Below, piece by piece: positions 15,716 through 23,910 of a stretch of DNA of 33,985 nt (position 1 is the first letter of the stretch; every line of letters begins with the position of its first letter). A program made the position numbers and the translations under genes. The stretch is from an uncultured Ruminococcus sp. (GTDB lineage Bacteria > Bacillota > Clostridia > Oscillospirales > Acutalibacteraceae). The stretch lies in assembly GCA_902796225.1 (NCBI GenBank), contig CADBOO010000059.1, positions 1 through 33,985 of the forward strand, in the 5' to 3' direction. A model generated the notes under the pieces. It saw only the letters and a list, made by a program, of their open reading frames with translations, ran no database searches and was not told the origin of the DNA.

Positions 15716-16465
15716 ATGAAAAGATTCATTTCGATTGCGCTTTGTCTGATGATGATCGCTGCGACGCTTGTCGGCTGCGGCAAAAAGGTCGTCTCTACCG
15801 GCACCACCAAGAAGGGCGGTTCCGGCAGTGAATCCTCTGCGACAGAGGCTGAAAATCAAGGCAGCAACACAACAAAAAAAGGAGATTACAGTATGGTATT
15901 ATCCGGCAGTTACACAAAGCTCAGCGAGGTTCCGGCAGCGGATCTCTCGAAGATCGACACCGAGTATCAGAGCACAGCTCCCAAGAAGGGCGAAGTCGTC
16001 GCGATCCTCCACACCAGCTACGGCGACATTAAGATGAAATTCTTCCCCGAGGTCGCCCCCAAGGCGGTCAACAACTTCATCGCGCTTGCAAAGGCAGGCA
16101 AGTATGACAACACCATCTTCCACCGCGTGATCGAGAACTTCATGATCCAGGGCGGCGATTATACCAACTTTGACGGAACCGGCGGCGAGTCGATCTACGG
16201 AGAAAACTTCGGCTACGAGATCAGCGACTATGTCCTGAACACCCCCGGCGCGGTATCGATGGCGCACAGCTCGCTGCCCGATTCCAACGGCTCGCAGTTC
16301 TATATCAACCAGGGTAACAACGACTGGCTCAACGGCGACTACACCGTTTTCGGACAGGTATACGAAGGCATGGACGTCGTCAATAAGATCGCTGCGTGCG
16401 AGAAGAACGGCGAAAGCCCTGTTGAGAAGATCACCCTGAAATCGGTAGAAGTCACTACATATTAA
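15716..16465 (+). CDS. Lipoprotein peptidyl-prolyl isomerase (cyclophilin)
   Basis: A 249-residue exported folding catalyst. The signal peptide MKRFISIALCLMMIAATLVG ends at a lipobox with Cys21, so the protein should be anchored to the outer face of the membrane. Residues 22-90 are a Ser/Gly/Lys-rich linker. Residues 97-249 are a cyclophilin domain, with FHRVIENFMIQGGDY, GAVSMAHSS, NGSQFYI and VFGQVYEGMDVVNKI, the standard active-site blocks of the family. The ATG at 15716 follows aaaggaaa. It likely assists folding of secreted proteins. A GC-rich hairpin without a T run separates it from the HAD gene. Confidence 0.94.
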   Translation: MKRFISIALCLMMIAATLVGCGKKVVSTGTTKKGGSGSESSATEAENQGSNTTKKGDYSMVLSGSYTKLSEVPAADLSKIDTEYQSTAPKKGEVVAILHTSYGDIKMKFFPEVAPKAVNNFIALAKAGKYDNTIFHRVIENFMIQGGDYTNFDGTGGESIYGENFGYEISDYVLNTPGAVSMAHSSLPDSNGSQFYINQGNNDWLNGDYTVFGQVYEGMDVVNKIAACEKNGESPVEKITLKSVEVTTY

Positions 16466-16475
16466 TGAGGACTCT

Positions 16476-16498
16476 GCGGGCGGCCGACGGTCGCCCGC
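16476..16498 (+). terminator. Weak terminator-like hairpin after the cyclophilin
   Basis: Stem gcgggcggcc / ggtcgcccgc with loop gac, but no T run follows. Readthrough into the HAD gene is likely. Confidence 0.4.
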
Positions 16499-16529
16499 CT
16501 GCCAATCTTGATTGAACCGGAGGTTCCCC

Positions 16530-17375
16530 ATGGACAGACCTGTTGTCGCGATCATGTACGACTTTGATAAGACCCTCTGCACAAAGGATATGCAGGACTA
16601 CGGTTTTATCCCCAGCCTGAATATGCAGCCGGGCGAGTTCTGGCAGAAGACAAACGACTTCGGCACAGCGCAGGAGATGGACAGCGTGCTTGCCTATCTG
16701 TATACGATGATCGGCGAGCGCCGCCGTATGGGCGATCCCGTTACCCGCGAAGGACTGGTCGACTGCGGCAGATCGATCGAGCTGTACGAAGGCGTCGACA
16801 AATGGTTCGACCGCATCAACCTTTACGGCGCGGCGCAGGGCGTTCTGGTCGAACACTATGTGATCTCGTCGGGACTCAAAGAGATCATTGAGGGTTCCGG
16901 TATCGCGGACAAGTTCACCAAGATCTATGCCTGCGAGTTCTGCTACGACGATGACGGCGCCGCCATCTGGCCGAAGACCGCCGTCAACTATACCAACAAG
17001 ACCCAGTTCGTCTACCGCATCAATAAGGGCGTGCTGGACGTCAGCAACGACGTCGATCTCAACCGATCGATGCCCGAGGACGACAAGCGTGTTCCGTTCA
17101 CCAATATGATCTACATCGGCGACGGACTGAGCGACGTGCCGTGTATGAAGATGATGAAAGCATACGGCGGCACGGCAATCGCGGTATATCAGGAAAACAA
17201 CAAGTCAAAGGTCGAAGAGCTGCTGCTCAGAGATCGCGTGGACTATATTTTTCCCGCAGACTACAGCGAGAAAAGCCAGCTCAACCATACGGTGCATAAC
17301 CTGATCAAAAAGATCGCGATATCCGACGAGCTGACCAAAGAAAACGTCCGTCAGCTCAGAGAGATCAAGGGCTGA
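16530..17375 (+). CDS. HAD-superfamily phosphatase
   Basis: A 281-residue cytoplasmic hydrolase. Motif I is DFDKT (11-15) with nucleophile D11 and acid D13, motif II the serine of ISSG (112-115), motif III the lysine region around K165, and motif IV GDGLSD (197-202). The DFDKT and GDGLSD pattern resembles phosphoserine phosphatase-like HAD enzymes, but the cap (residues 20-110) is not one I can assign, so the substrate is unknown. The start follows ccggagg. It probably shares the cyclophilin transcript, separated by 64 bases. Confidence 0.85.
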   Translation: MDRPVVAIMYDFDKTLCTKDMQDYGFIPSLNMQPGEFWQKTNDFGTAQEMDSVLAYLYTMIGERRRMGDPVTREGLVDCGRSIELYEGVDKWFDRINLYGAAQGVLVEHYVISSGLKEIIEGSGIADKFTKIYACEFCYDDDGAAIWPKTAVNYTNKTQFVYRINKGVLDVSNDVDLNRSMPEDDKRVPFTNMIYIGDGLSDVPCMKMMKAYGGTAIAVYQENNKSKVEELLLRDRVDYIFPADYSEKSQLNHTVHNLIKKIAISDELTKENVRQLREIKG

Positions 17376-17412
17376 TCGCTAGAAAAAAGAATCGAATAAG
17401 ATAAATGAAAAC

Positions 17413-17450
17413 GGGCTGCCGCAAAACAAGACGTTTTGCGGCAGCCCTTT
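17413..17450. terminator. Terminator between the HAD gene and metY
   Basis: Long stem gggctgccgcaaaa / ttttgcggcagccc followed by ttt on the plus strand and by gtttt on the minus strand; serves both convergent genes. Confidence 0.88.
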
Positions 17451-17489
17451 CGCTGTGCTGTAAGGGGATCACAGGAAATTTGTACGGAA

Positions 17490-18773
17490 TCAGTCGAGCG
17501 CGGCAAACGCGCCGGAAAGATCTTCGAGGATGTCATCAATATGCTCCGTGCCGATCGACAGGCGGATCGTGTTCGGGCGGATACCCTGATCAAGCAATTC
17601 TTCGGTCGACAGCTGGGAGTGAGTGGTGGAGGCGGGATGGATCACAAGGCTCTTGACGTCCGCGACATTCGCGAGCAGAGAGAAGATCTTGAGATTGTCG
17701 ATGAACTTCCACGCTTCGTCCTGACCGCCCTTGATATCGAATGTAAAGATAGATGCGCCGCCGTTCGGGAAATACCGTTTGTACAACGCGTGATCGGGAT
17801 GATCCTCGAGCGCGGGGTGGTTGACCTTTTCGACAAGCGGATGATTGCTGAGGAATTCGACGACTTTCTTGGTGTTTTCTGCGTGACGCTCCAGTCTGAG
17901 CGACAGGGTCTCGACGCCCTGCAGCAGCAGGAACGCGTTGAACGGCGAGATTGCGGCGCCGGTATCGCGCAGCAGGATCGCGCGGATGTAGGTGACAAAG
18001 GCGGCCGCGCCGACTGCATCGTAGAAGGATACGCCGTGATAGCTGGGGTTCGCGTCGGCGATCTGGGGATACTTGCCGCCGGCTTTCCAGTTGAATTTAC
18101 CTGCTTCGACGATGACGCCGCCGAGGGTGGTTCCGTGGCCGCCGAGGAACTTGGTCGCCGAGTGGACGACGATGTCTGCGCCGTGTTCGATGGGACGGAT
18201 CAGGTAGGGAGTGCCGAAGGTGTTGTCGACGACGACCGGCAGACCGTGCTTGTGAGCGATCTCAGCGATCGCGTCGATATCCGGAATGTCGGAGTTCGGA
18301 TTGCCGAGCGTTTCGAGATAGACGGCGCGGGTGTTATCCTGTATCGCATTCTCGAGTTCTGTCAGATCGTGCGCGTCGACAAAGGTCGTGGTCACGCCGT
18401 ACTGCGGCAGGGTGTGGGAAAGCAGGTTATAGCTGCCGCCGTAGATGGTCTTCTGTGCGACGATGTGGCCGCCGTTCGCGGCAAGCGCTTCGATGGTATA
18501 GGTGATCGCCGCGGCGCCTGAGGCGACTGCCAGCGCGGCTGTACCGCCTTCCAGAGCAGCGACGCGTTTTTCCAGTACATCTTGTGTGGAATTGGTCAGT
18601 CTGCCGTAGATATTGCCTGCATCGGCAAGACCGAATCGGTCTGCGGCGTGCCGGGAGTTGCGGAATACATAGGATGTAGTCTGATAGATCGGGACGGCTC
18701 TGGAATCGGTAGCGGGATCGGGTTGTTCCTGACCGACGTGGATCTGTTTGGTTTCAAAACGATAATTACTCAT
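17490..18773 (-). CDS. metY: O-acetylhomoserine sulfhydrylase (PLP)
   Basis: A 427-residue Cys/Met-metabolism PLP enzyme of the MetY type, making homocysteine from O-acetylhomoserine and sulfide. Diagnostic blocks are the N-terminal [24 protein letters not shown], the PLP-contact [18 protein letters not shown] and the PLP lysine K208 in [11 protein letters not shown]. The length fits MetY (about 430) rather than MetB/MetC (about 380). The start follows aaagg. Three layers of control are visible upstream: an inverted-repeat operator shared with nifS, a 35-codon leader peptide, and an intrinsic terminator 48 bases before the start that can be replaced by an antiterminator. Confidence 0.93.
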   Translation of the reverse strand: MSNYRFETKQIHVGQEQPDPATDSRAVPIYQTTSYVFRNSRHAADRFGLADAGNIYGRLTNSTQDVLEKRVAALEGGTAALAVASGAAAITYTIEALAANGGHIVAQKTIYGGSYNLLSHTLPQYGVTTTFVDAHDLTELENAIQDNTRAVYLETLGNPNSDIPDIDAIAEIAHKHGLPVVVDNTFGTPYLIRPIEHGADIVVHSATKFLGGHGTTLGGVIVEAGKFNWKAGGKYPQIADANPSYHGVSFYDAVGAAAFVTYIRAILLRDTGAAISPFNAFLLLQGVETLSLRLERHAENTKKVVEFLSNHPLVEKVNHPALEDHPDHALYKRYFPNGGASIFTFDIKGGQDEAWKFIDNLKIFSLLANVADVKSLVIHPASTTHSQLSTEELLDQGIRPNTIRLSIGTEHIDDILEDLSGAFAALD

Positions 18774-18820
18774 GGTTGTTTTCCTTTCATTTCATCATAG
18801 TTTTTTGAGAGTGTTTAAAG

Positions 18821-18856
18821 CTAAAATAAAACGCCCGAAAGCGCAGGCTCCCGGGC
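18821..18856 (-). terminator. Attenuator terminator in the metY leader
   Basis: On the minus strand gcccgggagc / gctttcgggc forms a ten-pair stem (two G-T pairs) followed by gttttatttt, ending 48 bases before metY. Its 5' arm contains agcctgc (18843-18849), complementary to gcaggct at 18883-18889. It also contains gcccgggag (18848-18856), complementary to ctcccgggc inside the leader ORF (18939-18947). Either pairing would abolish the terminator. Confidence 0.8.
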
Positions 18857-18895
18857 AAAGAGGAAAAAGCATACTGTCATTCAGCCTGCAGTCTT

Positions 18896-19003
18896 TCAGA
18901 GCAGGGTGATACAGCCGAATGCTTCTGCCGTGCTATTCGCCCGGGAGTTGAACATTCGACACCACATCGCGGTATACTGCTTGCGGGTTGTGACAGTGAA
19001 CAT
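18896..19003 (-). CDS. 35-residue leader peptide of metY
   Basis: The ORF starts with ATG 9 bases after aaggag, right behind a perfect promoter, and stops 39 bases before the attenuator stem. It starts MFTVTTRKQY and contains the segment AMWCRM (residues 12-17), with two Met, one Cys and one Trp codon in five consecutive codons, and another Cys at 31. The stop codon lies six bases before the antiterminator element gcaggct. A ribosome that finishes would cover this element and let the terminator form; one stalled at the Met/Cys codons would leave it free. This layout implies control by sulfur amino acid supply. No similar known leader was recalled. Confidence 0.7.
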   Translation of the reverse strand: MFTVTTRKQYTAMWCRMFNSRANSTAEAFGCITLL

Positions 19004-19044
19004 CTTGATTTCTCCTTCATTGATTTTGTCTTGACGACAATGGT

Positions 19045-19080
19045 ATTATAACACCACTTACCTACTATGTCAATAGGTAA
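19045..19080 (-). promoter_or_regulatory. metY promoter with inverted-repeat operator
   Basis: On the minus strand TTGACA (19068-19073), 17 bases, TATAAT (19045-19050): a full consensus promoter. The inverted repeat ttaccta-n9-taggtaa (19058-19080) covers the -35 box and half the spacer. The same element at the same place precedes nifS. The form suggests an Rrf2-family repressor (IscR- or CymR-like), which is not encoded in the window. Confidence 0.85.
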
Positions 19081-19097
19081 ATGGTATTTTTTTGAAA

Positions 19098-19478
19098 TTA
19101 CTGTGATTTTTTCTTGCGATAATCTTCAATCGCGGATTCGATTGCCTCCTGTGCGAGGACGGAGCAATGCATCTTATAAGCCGGCAGACCGTCCAGCGCT
19201 TCTGCTACCGCCTGATTCGTCAGCGTCAGCGCTTTGTCAACGGGCTGACCCTTGATCAGTTCGGTCGCCATGGAGCTTGATGCGATCGCACTCGCGCAGC
19301 CGAAGGTCTCGAACTTGACGTCTTCTATGATTTCGTCGTCGTTGATTTTCAGATACATCCGCATGATATCGCCGCATTTGGCGTTGCCGACCTCTCCGAC
19401 GCCGTCGGCGTCTTCGATCACGCCGATATTCTTCGGGTGGAGAAAGTATTCCATTACCTTATCGCTGTATAATGCCAT
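19098..19478 (-). CDS. nifU: IscU/NifU-type iron-sulfur scaffold
   Basis: A 126-residue scaffold on which Fe-S clusters are built. The three ligand cysteines are C35 in AKCGD, C61 in FGCASA and C105 in MHCSVL, with D37 following the first, as in the family. The start follows aggagg and lies 13 bases after the nifS stop, so both are co-transcribed. There is no Fd, HscA or HscB gene nearby, which is usual for the minimal two-gene system in Clostridia. Confidence 0.96.
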   Translation of the reverse strand: MALYSDKVMEYFLHPKNIGVIEDADGVGEVGNAKCGDIMRMYLKINDDEIIEDVKFETFGCASAIASSSMATELIKGQPVDKALTLTNQAVAEALDGLPAYKMHCSVLAQEAIESAIEDYRKKKSQ

Positions 19479-19491
19479 ATTGTGCCTCCTG

Positions 19492-20679
19492 TTATAAGAT
19501 GAATTCTTTTTTGCCTTCTGTCAGATCGCGCCAGACGGGGGAGAAGCCGCGCAGATACGAGACGATCTCTTTGACGGCGTCGATGATATAATCCGCTTCC
19601 TCGGCTGTCGCGTCTTCGCCGAGACTCAGCCGCAGCGAGCCGTGGGCGACTTCGTGCTTGCGTCCGATCGCGAGCAGAACATGGCTGGGATCGAGCGACC
19701 CGGAGGTGCAGGCGCTTCCGGAAGAGGCGCAGATGCCTTTGCGATCCAGCAGGATCAGCAGGGATTCGCCCTCGATGCCTTCAAAGCTGAAGTTGACGTT
19801 GCTGTACATCCGTTGATCCGGATCGCCGTTGAGGGCGCTGTGCGGGATCTCGTTCAGACCCTTGATGATCCGGTCGCGTACCGGGGTCAGGCGCGCCTTT
19901 GTCTGTTCCATGTTTTCGACGGATTCACTCAGTGCCGCTGCCATCGAAGCGATTCCTGCGACATTTTCTGTTCCCGCGCGTTTACCGCGCTCCTGCGCGC
20001 CGCCTTCGATCAGGTTTTGGATGCGCACGCCTTTTTTGACATATAAAAATCCTACGCCTTTCGGTCCGTGGAATTTGTGCGCCGACGCAGAGAGCATATC
20101 GATGTTCTGCGCCGCTACGTCGATCGGCAGATGTCCGACCGCCTGTACCGCGTCGGTGTGGAACAATACGCCGTGCCTGCGGCAGACGGCGCCGATCTCG
20201 GTGATCGGCTGGATGGTGCCGATCTCGTTATTGACCGTCATCACGGTGACCAGACAGGTATCTTCGCGGATCGCCGCTTCAAGCTCGTCCACTCTGACAA
20301 TACCGTTTGTATGAACCGGGAGCAGCGTGACCTCAAATCCGCGCTCTTCCAGCTTTTTCAGCGTATGCAGCACCGCGTGGTGTTCAAAAGCGGTCGAGAT
20401 AATATGCTTTTTGCCCTTACGTTCTCCTGCCGCTGCTGCGGACAGCAGCGCCTGATTATCGGCTTCGCTGCCGCCCGAGGTAAACAGGATCTCGCGGGGC
20501 TGTGCGTTGATGATCCGCGCGATCTGTTCACGCGCTTCTTCCAGCTTTTCCTTCGCGTATTGACCGATCCCGTAAAGGCTTGACGGATTTCCGTAGACGT
20601 TCTCCATATAATCGAGCATTGTCGCGATCGCCGCCTTGCTCATTTTTGTGGTGGCGGCGTTATCGGCATAGATGTTCAT
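19492..20679 (-). CDS. nifS: Cysteine desulfurase
   Basis: A 395-residue PLP enzyme (NifS/IscS class) that takes sulfur from cysteine for Fe-S cluster assembly. The N-terminus MNIYADNAATTKMS is diagnostic. The PLP histidine and lysine are in EHHAV (100-101) and SAHKFHGPKG (K202). The sulfur-carrying Cys324 sits in the SSGSACTSG loop, longer than that of SufS-type enzymes. The ATG is preceded by ggaaggag. First gene of the nifS-nifU operon; its promoter carries the same operator as metY. Confidence 0.96.
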   Translation of the reverse strand: MNIYADNAATTKMSKAAIATMLDYMENVYGNPSSLYGIGQYAKEKLEEAREQIARIINAQPREILFTSGGSEADNQALLSAAAAGERKGKKHIISTAFEHHAVLHTLKKLEERGFEVTLLPVHTNGIVRVDELEAAIREDTCLVTVMTVNNEIGTIQPITEIGAVCRRHGVLFHTDAVQAVGHLPIDVAAQNIDMLSASAHKFHGPKGVGFLYVKKGVRIQNLIEGGAQERGKRAGTENVAGIASMAAALSESVENMEQTKARLTPVRDRIIKGLNEIPHSALNGDPDQRMYSNVNFSFEGIEGESLLILLDRKGICASSGSACTSGSLDPSHVLLAIGRKHEVAHGSLRLSLGEDATAEEADYIIDAVKEIVSYLRGFSPVWRDLTEGKKEFIL

Positions 20680-20704
20680 AATCTCTTCTCCTTCCGTTAG
20701 GCGT

Positions 20705-20740
20705 ATTATACTACCATTTACCTACTATGTCAATGGGTAA
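20705..20740 (-). promoter_or_regulatory. nifS promoter with inverted-repeat operator
   Basis: TTGACA (20728-20733), 17 bases, TATAAT (20705-20710) on the minus strand. The inverted repeat ttaccta-n9-tgggtaa (20718-20740; one mismatch) has the same sequence core, tacctactatgtcaat on the plus strand, and the same position as at metY. Confidence 0.85.
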
Positions 20741-20820
20741 ATAGCATTTTTCCCTCATATCTCGTATGATTATCGGGCTTCACGCATTCCCGGATCGCGC
20801 AATGGGATGGCTGCGCACGC

Positions 20821-20858
20821 AAAAAAAGAGAGCGGTCACAGTACGATCGCTCTCTTTT
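20821..20858 (-). terminator. Terminator after the pyrophosphatase
   Basis: Stem aaaagagagcg / cgctctctttt followed on the minus strand by seven T. Confidence 0.85.
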
Positions 20859-20894
20859 GAATATTCAGTATTGACGGCGCGATGATCGCCCGGG

Positions 20895-22535
20895 TCACAG
20901 CTCGTCGATGGCGGCGATGAGAGGGGCGATGATCTGCTTTTTTCGGCTGACGACGCCGGGAAGAAAAACGCTGTCCTTCTTCGGCTCGCAGCTGAAGGCG
21001 ATCTGTACGACGGTATGGGAGTTCTGACCGACGAACAGCAGCTCGGTGCTCTGGTCGATGATATTCGTCAGCATGACGAACAGCATATCGGCGCCGGCGT
21101 TCGGGAGCTGTTTTTCCATATAGGGCAGCAGCTTGCGCTTGACCTTGTCGAGTTCCTTTTCGCTGACGGATGTGACCTGCGACACGGTGAATGACGCAGT
21201 GGCGGCGTTGAAGCGTTTGCAGTCGATGTGGAAGATCTCGTCGGGCGTTTTTTTGCCGAGGCGCGAGCCGGCGTTGAACATCGCCATGGCATGATCCTTG
21301 ATATCGATTCCGGCGATCCCGGCAAGGCTGCGCGCGACGGCTTCGTCGACGGGAGTGCAGGTCGGCGAACGGAACATCAGGGTATCGGAGAGGATCGCAG
21401 AGCAGAGCAGTCCTGCGATAGTGGGCTCGATCTCGATATTGCGTTCGCGGTACATCAGTGAAATGATGGTAGCCGTGCAGCCCAGCGGCTGGGCGCGGAA
21501 ATAGATGGGGTTAACGGTCTCGACCGAGTCGATGCGATGGTGATCGATGACCTCGACAACGTCGGCATTCTGGATGCCGTCGACCGCCTGACCCTTTTCG
21601 TTGTGATCGACAAGGATGACCGGCTGGCGCTCAATGTCCAGCAGGTTGCGCTGGGACATCATCCCGATGTAGCGACCGTGGCTGTCGAGGACGGGGAAGT
21701 AGCGGATACGCAGCTTTGACACCGTTGCTTTGACGTCGGTAACCAGTTCGTCTGTATTGAAGCAAATGACCTTATCCTTGCGCATCACATGCGAAACAGG
21801 CATTGCCTGTGTGATCAGCTTGGCGCAGGAATACATGCTCATCGGGGATACGATGACGACACATCCGGCTGCTTCTGCCAGCTTGCGGATGGCAGGCGTG
21901 ACCTTGGAGCCGACGCAGATAACGATGCAGGAGGCGCCGCGCTCGATGGCGTGCTTCTGGATCTCGGTATTGCTGCCGAGGATCACCAGATCGCCTTCGT
22001 TGATATTGTCCTCGATCATCGAGGGGTGATAGGCGGCAACCGTGATTTTTCCTTTTGTAAACTTTGCTTCCGTGTCGCCGACGATGATATCGCCCCACAG
22101 TGTAGCGGCGATATTGGAGAACGGGGTAGAGGCTTTGGACAGTATACGGGCGTCCTGATTTTCCAGATAAAAGCGCGCCTCGTCACCGAGGGTGATAACG
22201 CCTTTGATCTTACCTTGCTTGGTGACGACCGGTACGCTCTGGATGTCGAAATCGCGCATATGCTCCCATGCGCGTTTGAGCGAGATATTAGCCGGAATTC
22301 CCTCTACCTCGCGGATCTGGATGTCGCTGATGGTGGGCTCGAGCGATTCGATCAGCTCCGGAGGCTCGACGCCGAATTTATCGAGGACATACTGCGTTTC
22401 GTTATTGATCTCGCCCGCGCGGCAGGGAACGTAATTCTCGCCGGTGAGCGCGCGCTTGAAATGGGCGTAGCTGATGGCGGAGCAGATGGAATCGGTATCG
22501 GGATTTTTGTGGCCGATGACGATGGTCGTTTTCAT
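20895..22535 (-). CDS. ppaC: Manganese inorganic pyrophosphatase with CBS and DRTGG domains
   Basis: A 546-residue family II pyrophosphatase. The N-terminal GHKNPDTDS (8-16) and the later VIDHHR motif bind the metals of the DHH catalytic core. A regulatory insert at about residues 65-305 has a CBS domain, a DRTGG domain (NEGDLVILGSNTEIQKHAIERGASCIVI) and a second CBS domain (VMRKDKVICFNTDELVTDVK...YFPVLDSHGRYIG). Such inserts are known to bind adenine nucleotides, with AMP or ADP inhibiting and diadenosine polyphosphates activating. The DHHA2 part (SRLGKKTPDEIFHIDCK, ending in SRKKQ) is intact. ATG at 22535 is chosen because gaaggagg precedes it; the longer frame upstream lacks one. Confidence 0.95.
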   Translation of the reverse strand: MKTTIVIGHKNPDTDSICSAISYAHFKRALTGENYVPCRAGEINNETQYVLDKFGVEPPELIESLEPTISDIQIREVEGIPANISLKRAWEHMRDFDIQSVPVVTKQGKIKGVITLGDEARFYLENQDARILSKASTPFSNIAATLWGDIIVGDTEAKFTKGKITVAAYHPSMIEDNINEGDLVILGSNTEIQKHAIERGASCIVICVGSKVTPAIRKLAEAAGCVVIVSPMSMYSCAKLITQAMPVSHVMRKDKVICFNTDELVTDVKATVSKLRIRYFPVLDSHGRYIGMMSQRNLLDIERQPVILVDHNEKGQAVDGIQNADVVEVIDHHRIDSVETVNPIYFRAQPLGCTATIISLMYRERNIEIEPTIAGLLCSAILSDTLMFRSPTCTPVDEAVARSLAGIAGIDIKDHAMAMFNAGSRLGKKTPDEIFHIDCKRFNAATASFTVSQVTSVSEKELDKVKRKLLPYMEKQLPNAGADMLFVMLTNIIDQSTELLFVGQNSHTVVQIAFSCEPKKDSVFLPGVVSRKKQIIAPLIAAIDEL

Positions 22536-22674
22536 GCGACAGCCTCCTTCATCCAATGAGATATAATACATCATCATTGTACCATAAGGGAGGATGGAAA
22601 GTAATAAGAAAAAGGAAAAAACGCCTGCTGTATCCTACAAGATTTGCGGAGGTTTTTTATTCAAAGCGACGAAA

Positions 22675-22707
22675 AGAAACGCTTCTCAGGCACGTGGCTG
22701 AGAAGCG
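22675..22707 (-). terminator. Terminator after diaminopimelate dehydrogenase
   Basis: Stem cgcttctcag / ctgagaagcg followed on the minus strand by tttcttttc. Confidence 0.8.
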
Positions 22708-22727
22708 CTGTTTGGTCGTAAACAGTA

Positions 22728-23708
22728 TCAGAGATAATGGGCGCGGAGATCGTCGCCGGTTTTCGCGCTGAGATAGGCGGGAGCGATATCAAGCAGGGTC
22801 TTTGCGCCGGAGATACCCTCGGCGTTCATGCGGTATGCGGCGCGTGCGCAGGCGGCGAGAACCGAGCCGGTGAACTCGGGGTTGGAGTCGAGCGTGAGCC
22901 TGTACTCGATGACCTGATTGACGCCGTCGCTGGTTGTACCCGAATGGATGACGCTGCCGCCGTGGGGCAGACCGCTGTGGTCGCGCTTCATCTCTTCCAT
23001 GGAGATGAAATGCACGGTGGTATCATAATCGGCAAAATAGTTCGGCATCGTGACGATGGCTCTTTCGATCGCAGCTTTGTCAGCGCCGTCTGCCGCGACG
23101 ACAAAGCATTCGCGGGTGTGCTTCTGGCGGGTGGTCAGTTCGGGATTCGCACCGCTGCGGACAGCGTCGAGCGCGGCTTCGACCGGGATGGTGTACTGGC
23201 GCGCATCGAGTACGCCCTCGATACGGCGGATCGCGTCGGAGTGTCCCTGGCTGACGCCTTTGCCCCAGAAGGTGTAGGCTCTGCCGCAGGGCAGGATCGC
23301 GTCGGCATAGACGCGGTTGAGCGAGAACATCCCCGGATCCCAGCCTGCAGAGATGATACCGACCTTGCCGGACGCTTTCGCGGCGGCGTCGACATTTGCA
23401 AAGTGAGCGGGGATATTGGCGTGGGTATCGAAGCTGTCGATCACGTTGTACATTTTAGCAAACTTCGGCGTCATGACGGGCAGGTCGGTCGCCGAGCCGC
23501 CGCAGATGACGAGAACGTCGATATCGTCGACGCCGGCTTCCAGCTCTGCCTGAGAACGGACGGGCACGCCATCGGTTGCGATCCTGAGGGTCGCGGGATC
23601 GCGGCGGGTATAGACGCCGGTGAGCGTCAGATCATCGTTTTGCTTGATAGCGGCTTCGACGCCTCTGCCGAGGTTGCCGTAGCCGAGGATTCCGATTCTG
23701 ATTGTCAT
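22728..23708 (-). CDS. ddh: meso-Diaminopimelate D-dehydrogenase
   Basis: A 326-residue NADPH enzyme that makes meso-diaminopimelate from tetrahydrodipicolinate in one step, for cell wall and lysine. The Rossmann start is IGILGYGNLGRGVEAAI with YTRRDP after the second strand, which binds the NADP phosphate. Substrate blocks VIDSFDTHANIP, SAGWDPGMFSLNRVYADAILP, FWGKGVSQGHSDAIRRI and SGLPHGG are typical of the family, whose length is 320-330. The start follows ccggagg. Single-gene unit, divergent from the oxoamine synthase operon. Confidence 0.96.
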   Translation of the reverse strand: MTIRIGILGYGNLGRGVEAAIKQNDDLTLTGVYTRRDPATLRIATDGVPVRSQAELEAGVDDIDVLVICGGSATDLPVMTPKFAKMYNVIDSFDTHANIPAHFANVDAAAKASGKVGIISAGWDPGMFSLNRVYADAILPCGRAYTFWGKGVSQGHSDAIRRIEGVLDARQYTIPVEAALDAVRSGANPELTTRQKHTRECFVVAADGADKAAIERAIVTMPNYFADYDTTVHFISMEEMKRDHSGLPHGGSVIHSGTTSDGVNQVIEYRLTLDSNPEFTGSVLAACARAAYRMNAEGISGAKTLLDIAPAYLSAKTGDDLRAHYL

Positions 23709-23744
23709 GGATATACCTCCGGATGAGTAAAGTTTTACGAATCA

Positions 23745-23773
23745 ATTCTACCATTACAGGGAATTTCTGTCAA
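23745..23773 (-). promoter_or_regulatory. Promoter of ddh
   Basis: On the minus strand TTGACA (23768-23773), 17 bases, TAGAAT (23745-23750). Confidence 0.85.
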
Positions 23774-23814
23774 CCGGATCCGCTCGCACGATCATGACAT
23801 TTTTGTGCTTTTTC

Positions 23815-23843
23815 TTGACACTTTGCGGCGCGGGTAGTATTAT
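23815..23843 (+). promoter_or_regulatory. Promoter of the oxoamine synthase operon
   Basis: TTGACA (23815-23820), 17 bases, TATTAT (23838-23843). A perfect hairpin acgggca-gctgat-tgcccgt (23873-23892) lies four bases before the ribosome binding site. Confidence 0.8.
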
Positions 23844-23910
23844 TACAATGCATGAGTGTAATACGGAGACTTACGGGCAGCTGATTGCCCGTAGGCAAAG
23901 GAGTAGGACA

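Noticed and set aside
18774-19003. SAM riboswitch in the metY leader
   Set aside because: None of the conserved SAM-I core sequences are present; a leader ORF with an attenuator explains the region better.
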